DNA of 39,060 nucleotides, taken from contig JAJCZP010000196.1 of the NCBI GenBank assembly GCA_029262315.1, positions 1 through 39,060 on the forward strand, written 5' to 3'. A program made the translations under genes and the position numbers. Shown one piece after another: positions 8,546 through 17,719 of the stretch. How positions within the stretch are numbered: position 1 is the first letter of the stretch; each line of letters begins with the position of its first letter. Origin of the DNA: Deltaproteobacteria bacterium. Its GTDB lineage: Bacteria; Desulfobacterota; Binatia; UTPRO1. The notes under the pieces are model-generated. The model was not told the origin of the DNA. It saw nothing but the letters and a program-made list of their open reading frames with translations, and made no database searches.

Positions 8546-8984
8546 GCCCGATCTGATCGAGCGCTTGGCGTCCGGCGAGCGCTATCTGTTCGCCGCGTTG
8601 AACGCCGTCGCCCGCCCCCTTGTCCAACGTGGCGTTGGATCGCCTTGTCTTACCCCGGTCGGTTTGGTCGTGCTCGAGCACCGCGGGCGCAAGACGGGGG
8701 CCACGCACGCCACGCCCCTGTGGGCGGTCCGCGTCGGGCAGCAGCTTCTCGTTTCGACGTTCCGCGGCCAGCGGTCGCAATGGATGCAGAACCTCGACAA
8801 GACGCCCGAGACGCACGTCTGGCTCGGCGGCAGGCGGCGCGAGTTCCATGCCTCCCTGGCGCGGGCGCGAGGCGAGGCTGCCGCCGCGACGCTTCCGAAG
8901 ACGCTTGGCGATCGACTCGTCGAGTATGTGCGTGGGAGTTCGATCGCGTTCGGCCTTACCGTCGCCGTGTTGCGGCCGACCTGA
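8544..8984 (+). CDS. Ddn-like nitroreductase/quinone reductase family (deazaflavin-dependent type)
   Basis: A 146-residue protein of the split-beta-barrel Ddn/FPOR family (formerly DUF385). Seen in sequence: LVVLEHRGRKTGATHATPLW, then LLVSTFRGQRSQWMQNLDKTPETHVWLGGRRREFHA, the usual core in which the GRKTG loop and the WMQNL helix lie next to the deazaflavin. Characterised members use F420H2 to reduce quinones, nitroimidazoles or aflatoxins; others bind flavin or heme-like ligands, so the cofactor here is inferred only at family level. A second, distant paralogue is at 28194-28637. It is followed 25 bp later by the lipase gene and may be cotranscribed with it. Confidence 0.85.
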   Translation: MPDLIERLASGERYLFAALNAVARPLVQRGVGSPCLTPVGLVVLEHRGRKTGATHATPLWAVRVGQQLLVSTFRGQRSQWMQNLDKTPETHVWLGGRRREFHASLARARGEAAAATLPKTLGDRLVEYVRGSSIAFGLTVAVLRPT

Positions 8985-9009
8985 CGTCCGGCCGACCCAT
9001 GGTGCGGCG

Positions 9010-10065
9010 ATGATGGAGATAGCGCGGAAATGGATGCGCGGCGCGCGTCTTGCCGCGCTCGCGTTGGAGGGATCCGCTTGGGGGGCCGTGAGGGCGTGGC
9101 GGGAGCCCGAGCGTGAGCGCAGAGAGGACGCGTACCCGATCATCCTGATGCACGGCTTTGCGGGTTTCCGGGAACTCGGGATCGGGTCGGTGCCGTTGCT
9201 CGAGTACTTCAACGGCGTGCCCGCGGTGCTCCGTCGTATGGGGTATCGGGTTTTCGCTCCGGAGGTGAGCCCGTTCGATCCGCCTCAGGTTCGCGCGGCC
9301 GAGTGGCTGCACGAGATCGATGCGATCCGCCGCAGGACTGGTGCCAGGAAAGTGCACCTGATCGGGCACAGCCAGGGGGGGCTCGATGCGCGTGTGCTGG
9401 TCGCGCCTCCGGCTCCCGCGGAGGACACGCCGATCGGTCCACTGATGGGTCTCGGCTACGGTCCGCATGTCGCCTCGATCGTGACCATCGGCACACCCCA
9501 TCTCGGCTCGGCGTTGGCCGATCGCTTTCAGCTGCGTGATCCCGTGGGACAGGAGGTCCTCGACCGGGTCCTCGATCTCGTCGGTGTGGCAACGCAGATC
9601 TTTCGGGGCGACCCGCAAGCGGTCGCGACCGCTGTCGTCGCGTTGTCACGGCGCCATGCGCTCGAGCACTTCAATCGAATCATCAAGGACGACCCGTCCG
9701 TGCCTTGCTACGCTATTGCGGGAGATCCTGGTGCCGGCGACTTGGTGTCTCCGCTCCTCCGGCTCGGCTACGAACACCTCTGTGCTCTCGAGTCCGACAC
9801 GGGCGGCGGTCCGAACGACGGTTTGGTGACCGTGGAGAGCGCGCTCTTTGGGAACGCGATCCCAGGCGCCGAATCCCGACCGGGTGGCGAGCCCGGTTGC
9901 CGTTCATCGCACTGGCGATCGCTTGGGATCATCCGGGCCGATCATGTGGTGCAGGTCGGTATCCCGCTGACCTTCTTCGGCGCTGCGGAGTTTGATCACT
10001 TGGCCTTCTTCATCGACTTGGTCAGTTTTCTCAATCGTGGCGACAGCACCTACACCTTGTACTGA
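9010..10065 (+). CDS. Triacylglycerol lipase-like alpha/beta hydrolase
   Basis: A 351-residue alpha/beta hydrolase related to bacterial family I lipases. The oxyanion motif is HGFAG (48-52), the nucleophile elbow GHSQGG (119-124, Ser121), followed by SIVTIGTPHLGS; Asp270 (PNDGLV) and His312 (RADHVVQV) complete the triad in the family's usual order. The N-terminus has only a weak hydrophobic stretch (RLAALALEGSAWGAV), so export is uncertain. The start at ATG 9010 follows the upstream gene by 25 bp; the frame is open further upstream but overlaps that gene, and ATG 9034 is another option. The 3' end overlaps the convergent SDR gene by 16 bp. Confidence 0.9.
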   Translation: MMEIARKWMRGARLAALALEGSAWGAVRAWREPERERREDAYPIILMHGFAGFRELGIGSVPLLEYFNGVPAVLRRMGYRVFAPEVSPFDPPQVRAAEWLHEIDAIRRRTGARKVHLIGHSQGGLDARVLVAPPAPAEDTPIGPLMGLGYGPHVASIVTIGTPHLGSALADRFQLRDPVGQEVLDRVLDLVGVATQIFRGDPQAVATAVVALSRRHALEHFNRIIKDDPSVPCYAIAGDPGAGDLVSPLLRLGYEHLCALESDTGGGPNDGLVTVESALFGNAIPGAESRPGGEPGCRSSHWRSLGIIRADHVVQVGIPLTFFGAAEFDHLAFFIDLVSFLNRGDSTYTLY

Positions 10066-10895
10066 CGCATGAGGGCGTGATCGAAGACCCGGGTCGGTAG
10101 GAAGGGTTTCAGCTTTACGGCGAGGGTCTGCGCGCGCGCGCCTACCGGATACCGCACCCGCGGCGCGGTGGCGGCAATCGCCTCGGCGAGGCGTGTGGCA
10201 AGGGCCGCGGGATCGGCCCCGTTCTGCTCGTCGTCTTCCATGACCCCCACCGCTCGTGCGCAGCGTTCGGCGTACGGAGAGCCTTCGTTGTTTGCCGCCG
10301 CGAAGACGCGGGCCGCGGTGAATCCGGACTTGAAGTCCCCGGGCTCGATCAACACCACGCGTATGCCGAAGGGCGCGACCTCCATCCGCAGTGCGTCGGT
10401 CATCGATTCGAGCGCGTACTTGGACGCCGAGTAGAAGCCCTGGAACGGAACGGTGACGAGGCCAGCCAGCGAGCTGACGTTGATGATCAACCCCGCACCC
10501 TGCGCGCGGAGGATCGGAAGCGCGGCACGACAGACCCGGTGCACGCCGAAGAGATTCGTCTCGAACAAGGCTCGCGCCTCATCGACGGTTGTATCCTCGA
10601 CCGCGCCCGCGAGCGCGAGTCCCGCATTGTTCACGAGCACATCGAGCCGTCCTGCGTCCGTCTGGACGAACGCGACCGCGCGCGCGACCGAGTCGTCCTC
10701 CCGAACGTCCATCGGCAGCATGCGGACGCTGCCGCGTGACGCGGTCGCGTCCCCGCCGGGCGCCGCCGCCTCGTCCTCGAAGCGGGCCCGCCGGCTGGTG
10801 CCGTACACGCGATGGCCGAGGCCGGCGAGATGTTCAGCGCAGGCCTTTCCGAAGCCGGACGACGCTCCCGTGATCAACACGACCTTCGACGTCAT
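10050..10895 (-). CDS. Short-chain dehydrogenase/reductase (SDR)
   Basis: A 281-residue classical SDR. Rossmann motif TGASSGFG (9-16), NNAG (89-92), the catalytic Ser in INVSSLAG (about 141-142) and the YxxxK pair Tyr155/Lys159 in FYSASKYALES are all present, so it should be an active NAD(P)-dependent oxidoreductase. The longer C-terminal substrate region (RVRYPVGARAQTLAVKLKPFLP) resembles SDRs annotated as retinol/steroid/3-oxoacyl type, but the substrate cannot be assigned. The ATG at 10895 has AAGGG 5-9 bp upstream. The methyltransferase gene lies 97 bp upstream on the same strand and may be cotranscribed; the 3' end overlaps the lipase gene by 16 bp. Confidence 0.93.
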   Translation of the reverse strand: MTSKVVLITGASSGFGKACAEHLAGLGHRVYGTSRRARFEDEAAAPGGDATASRGSVRMLPMDVREDDSVARAVAFVQTDAGRLDVLVNNAGLALAGAVEDTTVDEARALFETNLFGVHRVCRAALPILRAQGAGLIINVSSLAGLVTVPFQGFYSASKYALESMTDALRMEVAPFGIRVVLIEPGDFKSGFTAARVFAAANNEGSPYAERCARAVGVMEDDEQNGADPAALATRLAEAIAATAPRVRYPVGARAQTLAVKLKPFLPTRVFDHALMRQYKV

Positions 10896-10992
10896 GGGCG
10901 CCCTTTCTGCTACGTAGGGTCCGCGCCGACAACGGCTCGCGGGCGGCGGGGAACGACCGATGTTGCATCGCCACGTCGGGGAAGGTTCGGGA

Positions 10993-12000
10993 TCAAGGTT
11001 TCTCCGCGACGATTCTCCAGTTCAAGTCGGCAATCTTGGCCTTCTCGGCATCCGTCCAGGCTTGGCCGCCTTTCTGAAGGAGGTCGAGCGATTCCTCGAC
11101 CCACGGAGGCAGTACGCGAATCGCCTCGAGTGCTCTGACCACTCGTCGGCCCATGAGTATCAAGTCACGCTTTTGCTCGCAGAGCGGCCAGGCTTCGCTT
11201 TTCGAAGGCGCAGAAACCAGAATAGTGAATCCCGCTCTCTCCAGCGCGGCACAGACGTCGGCCGGATACATCGATTGAGTGGCCGCCAGCGTCGGAAGAA
11301 AGGCTCTGTGCAGCGCCACATGTTCTTCGTTGTTCCAATCGAAATATGGGGTCAGCAAGTACTCAGAACAAGAGTATCGAGTTCCGGGCTTCAGGACGCG
11401 GTACATTTCTTCCGCATGCGCGTCCAGCTCCTCCTTCTTGAAGAAGGGCCACACGGCCTGAAACGAAAAGCATCCGTCGAAGGTGTCTGCGTCGTACTCG
11501 AGCGGTTTGTGATGATCGCCAACTTTGAAGTGGAGGCGATCGCTCATTCCACATTCGGCGGCCCAGTCGATCGCGTTCTCGATCTGATTCGGGTCGATGT
11601 TGTAGCCGGAGACCTGGCCACCGGTCATCGTGGCGAAGTGATGCGCGATTCTCCCTCTCCCGCAGCCCATGTCCAAGAGATGTGACGCCTCAGGGGCCTC
11701 GAGATGGAGTTCTGCCAACGCAGCTTGTTCGCACAACAGCTGATTCCCATACAAGCCCTCCGACTCATCGAGCATCGGTGGGATGTAGAGCTTCTCCAGG
11801 TCGAAGATCGACAGCATGTTGTTCAAGACCTTGTAGTAGTCCGCGACCGCTTTCGTCTCGTCCTCCGTCTCGGTCTCCTCGCCGGCTTGCATGCGTTGGA
11901 AGAACTTGTACGCGTCGATGCAGGCTTGCTTGTCCTCTTCGGGCAACGTCGCCAAACGCTTCAATCCGATGAACGCTGTCTTGATTCTGTACGAATCCAC
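10993..12000 (-). CDS. Class I SAM-dependent methyltransferase, sterol/phospholipid-methyltransferase-like
   Basis: A 335-residue protein with GTG start (SD AGGAG about 10 bp upstream). SAM-binding motif I is LLDMGCGRGRIAHH (108-121), followed by GYNIDPNQIENA, then FDGCFSFQAVWPFFKKEELDAHAEEMYRVLKPG and a YLLTPYFDWNN segment. The order and spacing are those of sterol 24-C-methyltransferases and related small-molecule methyltransferases, including the family pattern of an acidic/aromatic stretch before motif I (LYIPPMLDESEGLYGNQ). It therefore probably methylates a lipid-like substrate. The N-terminal 90 residues are an extra helical region. It uses more Lys, Glu and Phe than its neighbours. 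The nearby di-iron hydroxylase, SDR and lipase make a lipid or sterol context plausible but not proven. Confidence 0.88.
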   Translation of the reverse strand: MDSYRIKTAFIGLKRLATLPEEDKQACIDAYKFFQRMQAGEETETEDETKAVADYYKVLNNMLSIFDLEKLYIPPMLDESEGLYGNQLLCEQAALAELHLEAPEASHLLDMGCGRGRIAHHFATMTGGQVSGYNIDPNQIENAIDWAAECGMSDRLHFKVGDHHKPLEYDADTFDGCFSFQAVWPFFKKEELDAHAEEMYRVLKPGTRYSCSEYLLTPYFDWNNEEHVALHRAFLPTLAATQSMYPADVCAALERAGFTILVSAPSKSEAWPLCEQKRDLILMGRRVVRALEAIRVLPPWVEESLDLLQKGGQAWTDAEKAKIADLNWRIVAEKP

Positions 12001-12189
12001 TGGTGCGCACTCCTATTTCGTGGGGCGTGTTAGGGGTTCGCGGATAGGGACTGCCGACCCGCAGCTCGACTCCGAGGCTGGGCATTCTGTCGAGTAGGAG
12101 CGGCGCCGGCAAGGGCAGGGGCAGGGGCCTGGCGCGTACGAATGCCAACGGCCTGGTGCGTGCAGGATGCGTGGCCTAGCGGTTGCGCG

Positions 12190-15100
12190 CTACCCTGGCG
12201 TCGCCGTACCGGTCGGCGTCGCCGTCGGACGCGGCGTCGCCACAGGCACGCACAGCTCCTTGGCGCGACGAACCTTGACGCTGTCGGTCCGGAACTGATT
12301 GTCGAGCAGGACGGTCTGGTTCACCCGCGGCCCGGGCTTGATCTGGTAGCACATGAGTCGCGCGCGCCGATCGACGATGCCTTCGCCGTCTTTGTCCACC
12401 GGCAGGCACAGCCGGATGGGCCGCTTGACATCGGTCTCGTCGCGTCCGAATTGATCTTCTACGGCCACGTCGGCGACGCGACGGCGATCACCGCGCACAC
12501 CGTAACATTGATAGTGGTCGACGATTGGCGGATCGAGTGGCGTGGCCGGATCCTCGATGCTCTTGGCCGAGGGGACGAGCAGGCGTTCGGGGCGTCGAAG
12601 GTCCACGACAAGGGTTCCGAACTGATCCTCGACGAGCGTGTCGATGCGCGGCTCGAACCGCGCGCCACGACGTCGCACTTTGTACCCGACCAGATGATCG
12701 GGGTCGCCCGGTGCAGTCGGATCCTCACCATTCTTGCTTACGGGCGCGCACAATAGCTTCGGACGCCCGATCTCGACCGCGCTCGTCCCGAAGTCGTCAT
12801 CGAGGCTGACGGTGACCGGGTCGAACGCCGTCCGCGCGACGTCGTAGCACTGAAAGTGGTTGAGATCCGGCGCCGCGATCGGGTCTTGTCCTTTCGTGAT
12901 CTCCTCGCCGTCGATCAATCCGTCGCCGTCGGTGTCCTCGTTTTCGGGATCGGTACCGAAGAAGTCCTCCTCGATCGCAGCGAGTCCGTCGCCATCAACG
13001 TCCTGGTCGCCGTCGAGTGGATCGGCGGAGTCTTGCGAGGGCGTCGCGTCCTCGAAGGCATCGGAGAGGCCGTCACGGTCGCCGTCCCCGAGTACCGAGA
13101 TCATGACGGTGCGGACGACCGTCGTGGCGTCGTCACTCGCTTCGAGGGTGATCGTGTGGTCGCCCGGGTCGAGTCCCGCGTCGAGTACCAGGCGGCGGCC
13201 GGTGCCGAGGGCGCCGCTCGCTGAAGAGGTCCATACCAAGCTCGTACCCCCAAGCATGCCGTCCTCGAGATCGAAGCCGACAGCCTCGAGCGCGATCGCG
13301 TCGTGTTGCAAAAACGTTTCCCCCTCGAGCGGGCGGAGGATCGTTGCGAGCGGCGGTTTGGGGGCGATCGAGAAGAGCCCCGACTCGCTCACGCCGGTCC
13401 GGAACCCGTCGCTGACGGTGACGCGTATCCGCGCCCCGGTCGAGCCTGCGGCCGTCGCGGCCTGCATCGTGACCGTGTTCCCCGTGATCCCGGCTGCGAC
13501 CGGGACCCACCGGACGCCGTCCGGCGAGTAGGAGACATCGGCGAGTAGTGGACCGCCGTCGGCATCCGTGGCGGTCCAGCGTACCGTGATCTCGTCGTTG
13601 GCGGCGAAGGCCTTGCCGCCAACCGGAGCCACGAGGGTGACCACCGGCGACGCTGCCGTCGGGAAGAGGCTGTCCAGTACGGTCCGGTTTCGGCGGAGGT
13701 CGATGCGCGTCGTGCCGATGGGGACGGGACGGACTAGCGGCACGATGCTCGTTGCCTCCGTGTCACCATCGCCGCCGCTTCCCGACAAGTCGAACGAGAC
13801 GGTGAAGGGATCGAGCGCCAACTCTGCGCCCGAGTCGTCGAGAAAGGCGAGTGCGTAGGGGCTGTTGGGATCGAGCGGTGTCTCGGTTTTGACACCGCTC
13901 GAGAGGTAGGAGTGCGCGATCTCGCCGGTGGCGTCGGGCTCGACGTGGAGAATCAGCGTCAGGGTGCCGGTCGAGGATCGGGGTCCCGTCTCTCGGCGTC
14001 GGCCGCGGCGCGTGAACACGTCCGCGTACGCGAAGTCCTGGAGGAAGATCAGACCGTCGCGCGACGCCGCGCTGGCACTCGGGAAGAGGATCGAGCGCGG
14101 TCGGCTCGCGAGCGCACGTTGGCCGGGGAGGTGAAACGGTCGCTCGGTCTCGACCCGACCGAAGCTGAGCAGGCGGGAATGGAACTTGTCCCCGGCACGG
14201 CTGTTCGGGCTCTGTGGCCGGACCTGTCCGAGGTTGTGCGCGACTTCTTGCAGCAGCACGACGGATACGACGCCGGTCGGTCGCTGCGCGATGTCGGGGA
14301 GCACCGACACGGAGTTTCGGCCGATGAGCTTCGCGCGACCAAGGGTCGTGGCACCGTCGGCGAGCAGTTCGTCGCCGAAGACGACCGCGGCGAACTCCGC
14401 GTCGTCCGCGTTGTCGTCGTTGAAGCGTTCGCGCAGGGATGCCGCCGTGTTGGACGCTGCGATGTAGGTGCCGGGAGTGACGTTGATGCTCGCGGGCGCA
14501 TCGGAGAAGATCAGGGCGGTTGCACTGATCTCGAACCGGACGCCCGCGGTGGGATCGCCTCCCAGACGCTCGATGCCGGCCGGTACGGGCATGGTCCGAC
14601 TCAGCTCCTCGACGGCGGCGAACAATGACTCGAGGGAGCCGCTATCGGGACCGACGAAAGCCTCGCCCGGCCGTTGAAAGCCTCCGAGGACGAACAGCAT
14701 ACGCAGGTCCGTGCGTGTCGGTGCTGCGAACGACGCCTCGAGGTCGACGTCGAGAATCACCGCGCCGCCCCCGGGAGGATCCGAGACCTCGCGCACGATG
14801 GCGCGCAGCTGATGGCAGCCGGATTCGGAAACGGCGGCGCCGGGGACGAAGAAGTTGAGGTTGCGTCGATGGCTGTGTGCCAACACGTCGGGTGGGTTCG
14901 TGACTAACGGGGTGTACACCTGCGCCTCGATCTGGGTGGTGGTGCCACTGGGGGCGGTGATCGCGAGTGTCGCCGATTCGAAGGTCGCCGCTGCCGCGCG
15001 CCCGGGCGGTGCCGTCACCGCAGGCATGATCCGCACCAGCAGATCCTTGCCCGGCACGAGCACCCGAGCGTCGTCGGCCGCGGGGCAGCCGGAGCCGTTC

Positions 15101-16311
15101 GCGAGTCCTTGGTTCACGTCCGTGTCGACCGCAACTAAAGTAGCCGGAACGAAGGTTGCGCCGGTCGTCGCCGTCCCGCTCGAGTTCGTGACCGAGATTG
15201 GGCCGTTCGCGCCCGCTGGTACGCGGGCACGGAGCAGGGTGTCGGACGCGACCATCGGCGCTCCGAGCGCCGGTAGTCCGCCGAAGGTCACACTCGAGAC
15301 GTCGGCCTCGCCGCGCGCGGTAAAGCCCCGGCCCGGAATCTCGACCACGACTCCAGCGTTGCCCGCTTGTGGCGTGAAGGAATCAGTGACGGTCGGTACC
15401 CGTGGCGGCAGATCTCGGAAGGTCGGCATCAGTGCCAGCCCCCGCAGCTCTCCCAGAAGTGCGAGCGGCGGGTCGGTCAGAAAGTCGAGTGACGTCCAGG
15501 TGTTGGTGGCGATCTCGACGGACATGAGACTCAGGACGGTGGTTCCCAATGTGGTGTCGGCGAATTGGACGACATGGAGCTCGCCGGCATTCCGCCCGGC
15601 ACTCATGGCGCGCGGGATCGAGCGGAGGAAGTTGGGCCCTGGGATGGGATCGCCCGCCAGTGGAATGTCGCCCGGGACCGTCGCGACCGAGAACAGGAAC
15701 GTGCCGCCGAGATTCGGATCGTTGCCCGTACCGTAGAGCTGACCGGTACCGGCATCGAACGCGATCTCGGGATTGCGGTAGCCGAGGGGGGCCCCTGAGA
15801 ATGCGAGGTTCGCCGTGCCGATGACCCCGATAAGCTCGATCGCCGTCGTCGTGCCTGGTCCGGCGGACGACAGGTCGATCGTGGCCAGGAAGTCGCTGGA
15901 GGCCGAGTCTCCGACGACGGCGAACATTTCGCCGGTGAACGGATTCGCATCGAGGCTCGTCAGGCTCAGCGCGCCGATGAACGAGTCCGAGAGCTCCGGA
16001 GGGGGTGTGGGGTCGGGCACAATCTGTCCGAGCGATCTCGTGACGCCAGAGAGCTCGACCTCCCACAGTGCGCCGTCGGCGGTCCCGGCAACCAGGCGCT
16101 CCCCCACGGGGTCCCAGGCGAACGCCGACGCGTTCAGGATTCCCGTGTTACTCGTCCGAAACATCCTTCCCGTGACGCTCTGCAGCAGCAAGGCTCCCTC
16201 GTCGTCGGCGCCGGGCGTGCCGGCGGCGACGACACCCGTCAAACGCTGGGCCTCGGCGGGAGTCGCCGTCACCAGCAGAATCAAGCCAAGGAGGCATAGC
16301 GTGCGCCTCAC
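12190..16311 (-). CDS. Giant secreted multidomain protein (IPT/TIG, degenerate zincin-like, TSP3 and Cys-paired repeats)
   Basis: A 1373-residue exported protein. The start is GTG 16311, which overlaps the upstream stop as GTGA, and it yields a signal peptide ([21 protein letters not shown]). Order of parts: a beta-rich region with [15 protein letters not shown]- and [13 protein letters not shown]-type strands like a beta-propeller (25-300); an IPT/TIG Ig-like domain (about 305-390); an unknown region; [12 protein letters not shown] (about 683-694), which resembles a HExxHxxG zinc site with the first His replaced by Gln; an Ig-like region (about 900-1065); acidic DGDRDGLSD / [12 protein letters not shown] calcium-binding thrombospondin-type-3 repeats (1073-1140); four Cys-paired C-terminal repeats (1147-1360); and a TPTGTATPG tail. 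Probably a surface or matrix protein; its function is unknown. Confidence 0.88.
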   Translation of the reverse strand: MRRTLCLLGLILLVTATPAEAQRLTGVVAAGTPGADDEGALLLQSVTGRMFRTSNTGILNASAFAWDPVGERLVAGTADGALWEVELSGVTRSLGQIVPDPTPPPELSDSFIGALSLTSLDANPFTGEMFAVVGDSASSDFLATIDLSSAGPGTTTAIELIGVIGTANLAFSGAPLGYRNPEIAFDAGTGQLYGTGNDPNLGGTFLFSVATVPGDIPLAGDPIPGPNFLRSIPRAMSAGRNAGELHVVQFADTTLGTTVLSLMSVEIATNTWTSLDFLTDPPLALLGELRGLALMPTFRDLPPRVPTVTDSFTPQAGNAGVVVEIPGRGFTARGEADVSSVTFGGLPALGAPMVASDTLLRARVPAGANGPISVTNSSGTATTGATFVPATLVAVDTDVNQGLANGSGCPAADDARVLVPGKDLLVRIMPAVTAPPGRAAAATFESATLAITAPSGTTTQIEAQVYTPLVTNPPDVLAHSHRRNLNFFVPGAAVSESGCHQLRAIVREVSDPPGGGAVILDVDLEASFAAPTRTDLRMLFVLGGFQRPGEAFVGPDSGSLESLFAAVEELSRTMPVPAGIERLGGDPTAGVRFEISATALIFSDAPASINVTPGTYIAASNTAASLRERFNDDNADDAEFAAVVFGDELLADGATTLGRAKLIGRNSVSVLPDIAQRPTGVVSVVLLQEVAHNLGQVRPQSPNSRAGDKFHSRLLSFGRVETERPFHLPGQRALASRPRSILFPSASAASRDGLIFLQDFAYADVFTRRGRRRETGPRSSTGTLTLILHVEPDATGEIAHSYLSSGVKTETPLDPNSPYALAFLDDSGAELALDPFTVSFDLSGSGGDGDTEATSIVPLVRPVPIGTTRIDLRRNRTVLDSLFPTAASPVVTLVAPVGGKAFAANDEITVRWTATDADGGPLLADVSYSPDGVRWVPVAAGITGNTVTMQAATAAGSTGARIRVTVSDGFRTGVSESGLFSIAPKPPLATILRPLEGETFLQHDAIALEAVGFDLEDGMLGGTSLVWTSSASGALGTGRRLVLDAGLDPGDHTITLEASDDATTVVRTVMISVLGDGDRDGLSDAFEDATPSQDSADPLDGDQDVDGDGLAAIEEDFFGTDPENEDTDGDGLIDGEEITKGQDPIAAPDLNHFQCYDVARTAFDPVTVSLDDDFGTSAVEIGRPKLLCAPVSKNGEDPTAPGDPDHLVGYKVRRRGARFEPRIDTLVEDQFGTLVVDLRRPERLLVPSAKSIEDPATPLDPPIVDHYQCYGVRGDRRRVADVAVEDQFGRDETDVKRPIRLCLPVDKDGEGIVDRRARLMCYQIKPGPRVNQTVLLDNQFRTDSVKVRRAKELCVPVATPRPTATPTGTATPG

Positions 16312-16982
16312 GGGGCGACACACACGGCCGTGACCCTGGCCGGGGTCTTCGGTCCGAACTGCGTGTCCACGCAGGAGACGGACCACCCCTGACACAACGG
16401 ATCCGAGGCGGACGACTCACAACCGGGCGAGCTGTTGTCCAGAAAGAAGCCAGACGCGATCATCGCACCGCCGATCGTGCCGCAGCTTCCGCGCCCCGTG
16501 ACCACCTTTTCCCCAGGCGCGCAGAGCACGCGACCGCAGTCGGTACACGTGCGGTTCGTCGCAGCATCGAGACTCGTACCGGAGCCAGGTGGTCCCGGCG
16601 GCCCGGAAGGACCGGCCTCCCCCGGAGCACCCGCCGGCCCCGCCGGGCCGGGCGGGCCGGCCGGCCCGGAGCCGCCCCCCGACGACGTGCCGCCGAGCGC
16701 CAGCGTATACGCGATCCTCTTGCCCCGAAGGACGTCGGTCGCGATGCTCCACGTCCGGTCGTCCGAAGCCTGACTCCGCGTGGCAATGATGTCCGCGATC
16801 GTCTGCGCGCACTCCGCACCGATCGTCACGCGCGGCGCGCCGAAGGAGGACTGCGCTTCGGACACCCGTCCGTTCCGACACTCGATGAGCACCGACTGCT
16901 CGGAGCGGACACTCGCCGGAAGCACGAGGACGAGCGCCAGAGCACAAACACGCACGCATCGGACTCGTCGCAAGGCCGACAT
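16308..16982 (-). CDS. Secreted protein with short collagen-like (Gly-X-Y) segment
   Basis: A 224-residue exported protein. The start ATG 16982 is chosen because it gives a signal peptide ([27 protein letters not shown]); the frame is open to 17111 but the extra 43 residues would hide it. The mature N-terminal part is followed by about ten collagen-type triplets ([19 protein letters not shown] and onward), and then a Cys-rich C-terminal domain of about 80 residues ([36 protein letters not shown]). The collagen-like stretch is short, so a stable triple helix is possible only if C-terminal domains trimerise. Its stop TGA shares two bases with the GTG of the giant protein gene, so the two are translationally coupled and probably act together at the cell surface. 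Confidence 0.82.
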   Translation of the reverse strand: MSALRRVRCVRVCALALVLVLPASVRSEQSVLIECRNGRVSEAQSSFGAPRVTIGAECAQTIADIIATRSQASDDRTWSIATDVLRGKRIAYTLALGGTSSGGGSGPAGPPGPAGPAGAPGEAGPSGPPGPPGSGTSLDAATNRTCTDCGRVLCAPGEKVVTGRGSCGTIGGAMIASGFFLDNSSPGCESSASDPLCQGWSVSCVDTQFGPKTPARVTAVCVAP

Positions 16983-17163
16983 GCCAACGCCGATCCGCCC
17001 TCCACGGCTCCGCCCCAGCACGCCTTCCGTATGCGGTCCGCAAAGCGTCACCCACGATCCCGGGCACATCGACCGCAGGGTAGTCACAAGTTGTGTGGCG
17101 CTTCCGGGCATAGGGATCTCCTCTTGGTCGTTCGTCGCCTGCCTTCAAGGTGGGACATTGCGT

Positions 17164-17177
17164 GGAACAAGTGTTCC
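17164..17177. promoter_or_regulatory. GAAC-N4-GTTC palindrome resembling a Gram-positive-type LexA box
   Basis: GGAACAAGTGTTCC is a palindrome with 6-bp arms and matches 13 of 14 positions of the Bacillus-type SOS consensus CGAACRNRYGTTYC. It is 182 bp upstream of the collagen-like gene's ATG on the minus strand. No DNA-damage gene is next to it, and roughly one such core is expected by chance in tens of kb, so the assignment is weak. Confidence 0.25.
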
Positions 17178-17653
17178 GTATGGGTCCTGGCGGGCGCTCC
17201 AAACCCCTCGGTTTCGGGCCGAGCTGCCGCTACGGCGCAGGCGGACGCTAGTTTCCTCGCACAAGCCCATGCCCAATGGTGAAAGCGTACGCCGTGAAGC
17301 GGGCACCTTGGATTGTGGCGGGGAGGGCTCACCGACCTGTGTCCCCGATAAGTCACCGTGTGTGGGAATCTGCGGGTACCAGCCGCCAACACGTAAGATC
17401 CGTTCGCAAGTTCGGTGGTCGCTGCCGTGTCGCCCCTACAGCGCCGGGACGGCCCCATGGCAACTATGGTTGCTGCTGTCGAGCGCACACGCTGCCGCCC
17501 GAACGTTCCTCTTGCCGCCCTTTACCTGGAAGACGCAAAAGCCCTGTTTGGAAACTCCACTACTGTTAGCGTTGATTCGGACGAACCGGTGGCTACAGAC
17601 TCTTCGTGCGGTTCGGTTGTCCGGAAGACTCGCGCACTCGTTTGGTGCGGGCA

Positions 17654-17689
17654 GCGGACGAGAGGCTGGGTTGCCTGCCTCTCGTCCGC
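17654..17689 (-). terminator. Strong hairpin downstream of the alkylsulfatase gene
   Basis: GCGGACGAGAGGC (17654-17666) pairs perfectly with GCCTCTCGTCCGC (17677-17689): a 13-bp stem with a 10-nt loop, 31 bp past the alkylsulfatase stop. No T-run follows on either strand, so if it terminates transcription it is not a canonical intrinsic terminator; mRNA 3'-end protection is another role. Confidence 0.5.
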
Positions 17690-17719
17690 GTCGGATGCTC
17701 CTGCCGCCCTAAGATTCTG

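Larger units (their letters stand above)
16983..17719. other. 737-bp intergenic region without a convincing gene
   Basis: This lies between the start of the collagen-like gene and the stop of the alkylsulfatase gene. Reading frames exist on both strands but have shadow-like composition (Arg, Ser, Pro, Ala rich, no domain). It must contain the promoter of the collagen-like/giant protein operon. Visible structures are a GAAC-N4-GTTC palindrome (17164-17177) and a 13-bp-stem hairpin (17654-17689). Nothing else was recognised; a decayed gene cannot be excluded. Confidence 0.5.

Noticed and set aside
8620-9009. Upstream extension of the lipase gene to 8620
   Set aside because: The added 130 residues overlap the Ddn-like gene in another frame and are Arg/Ser-rich; the ATG at 9010 gives a normal lipase.
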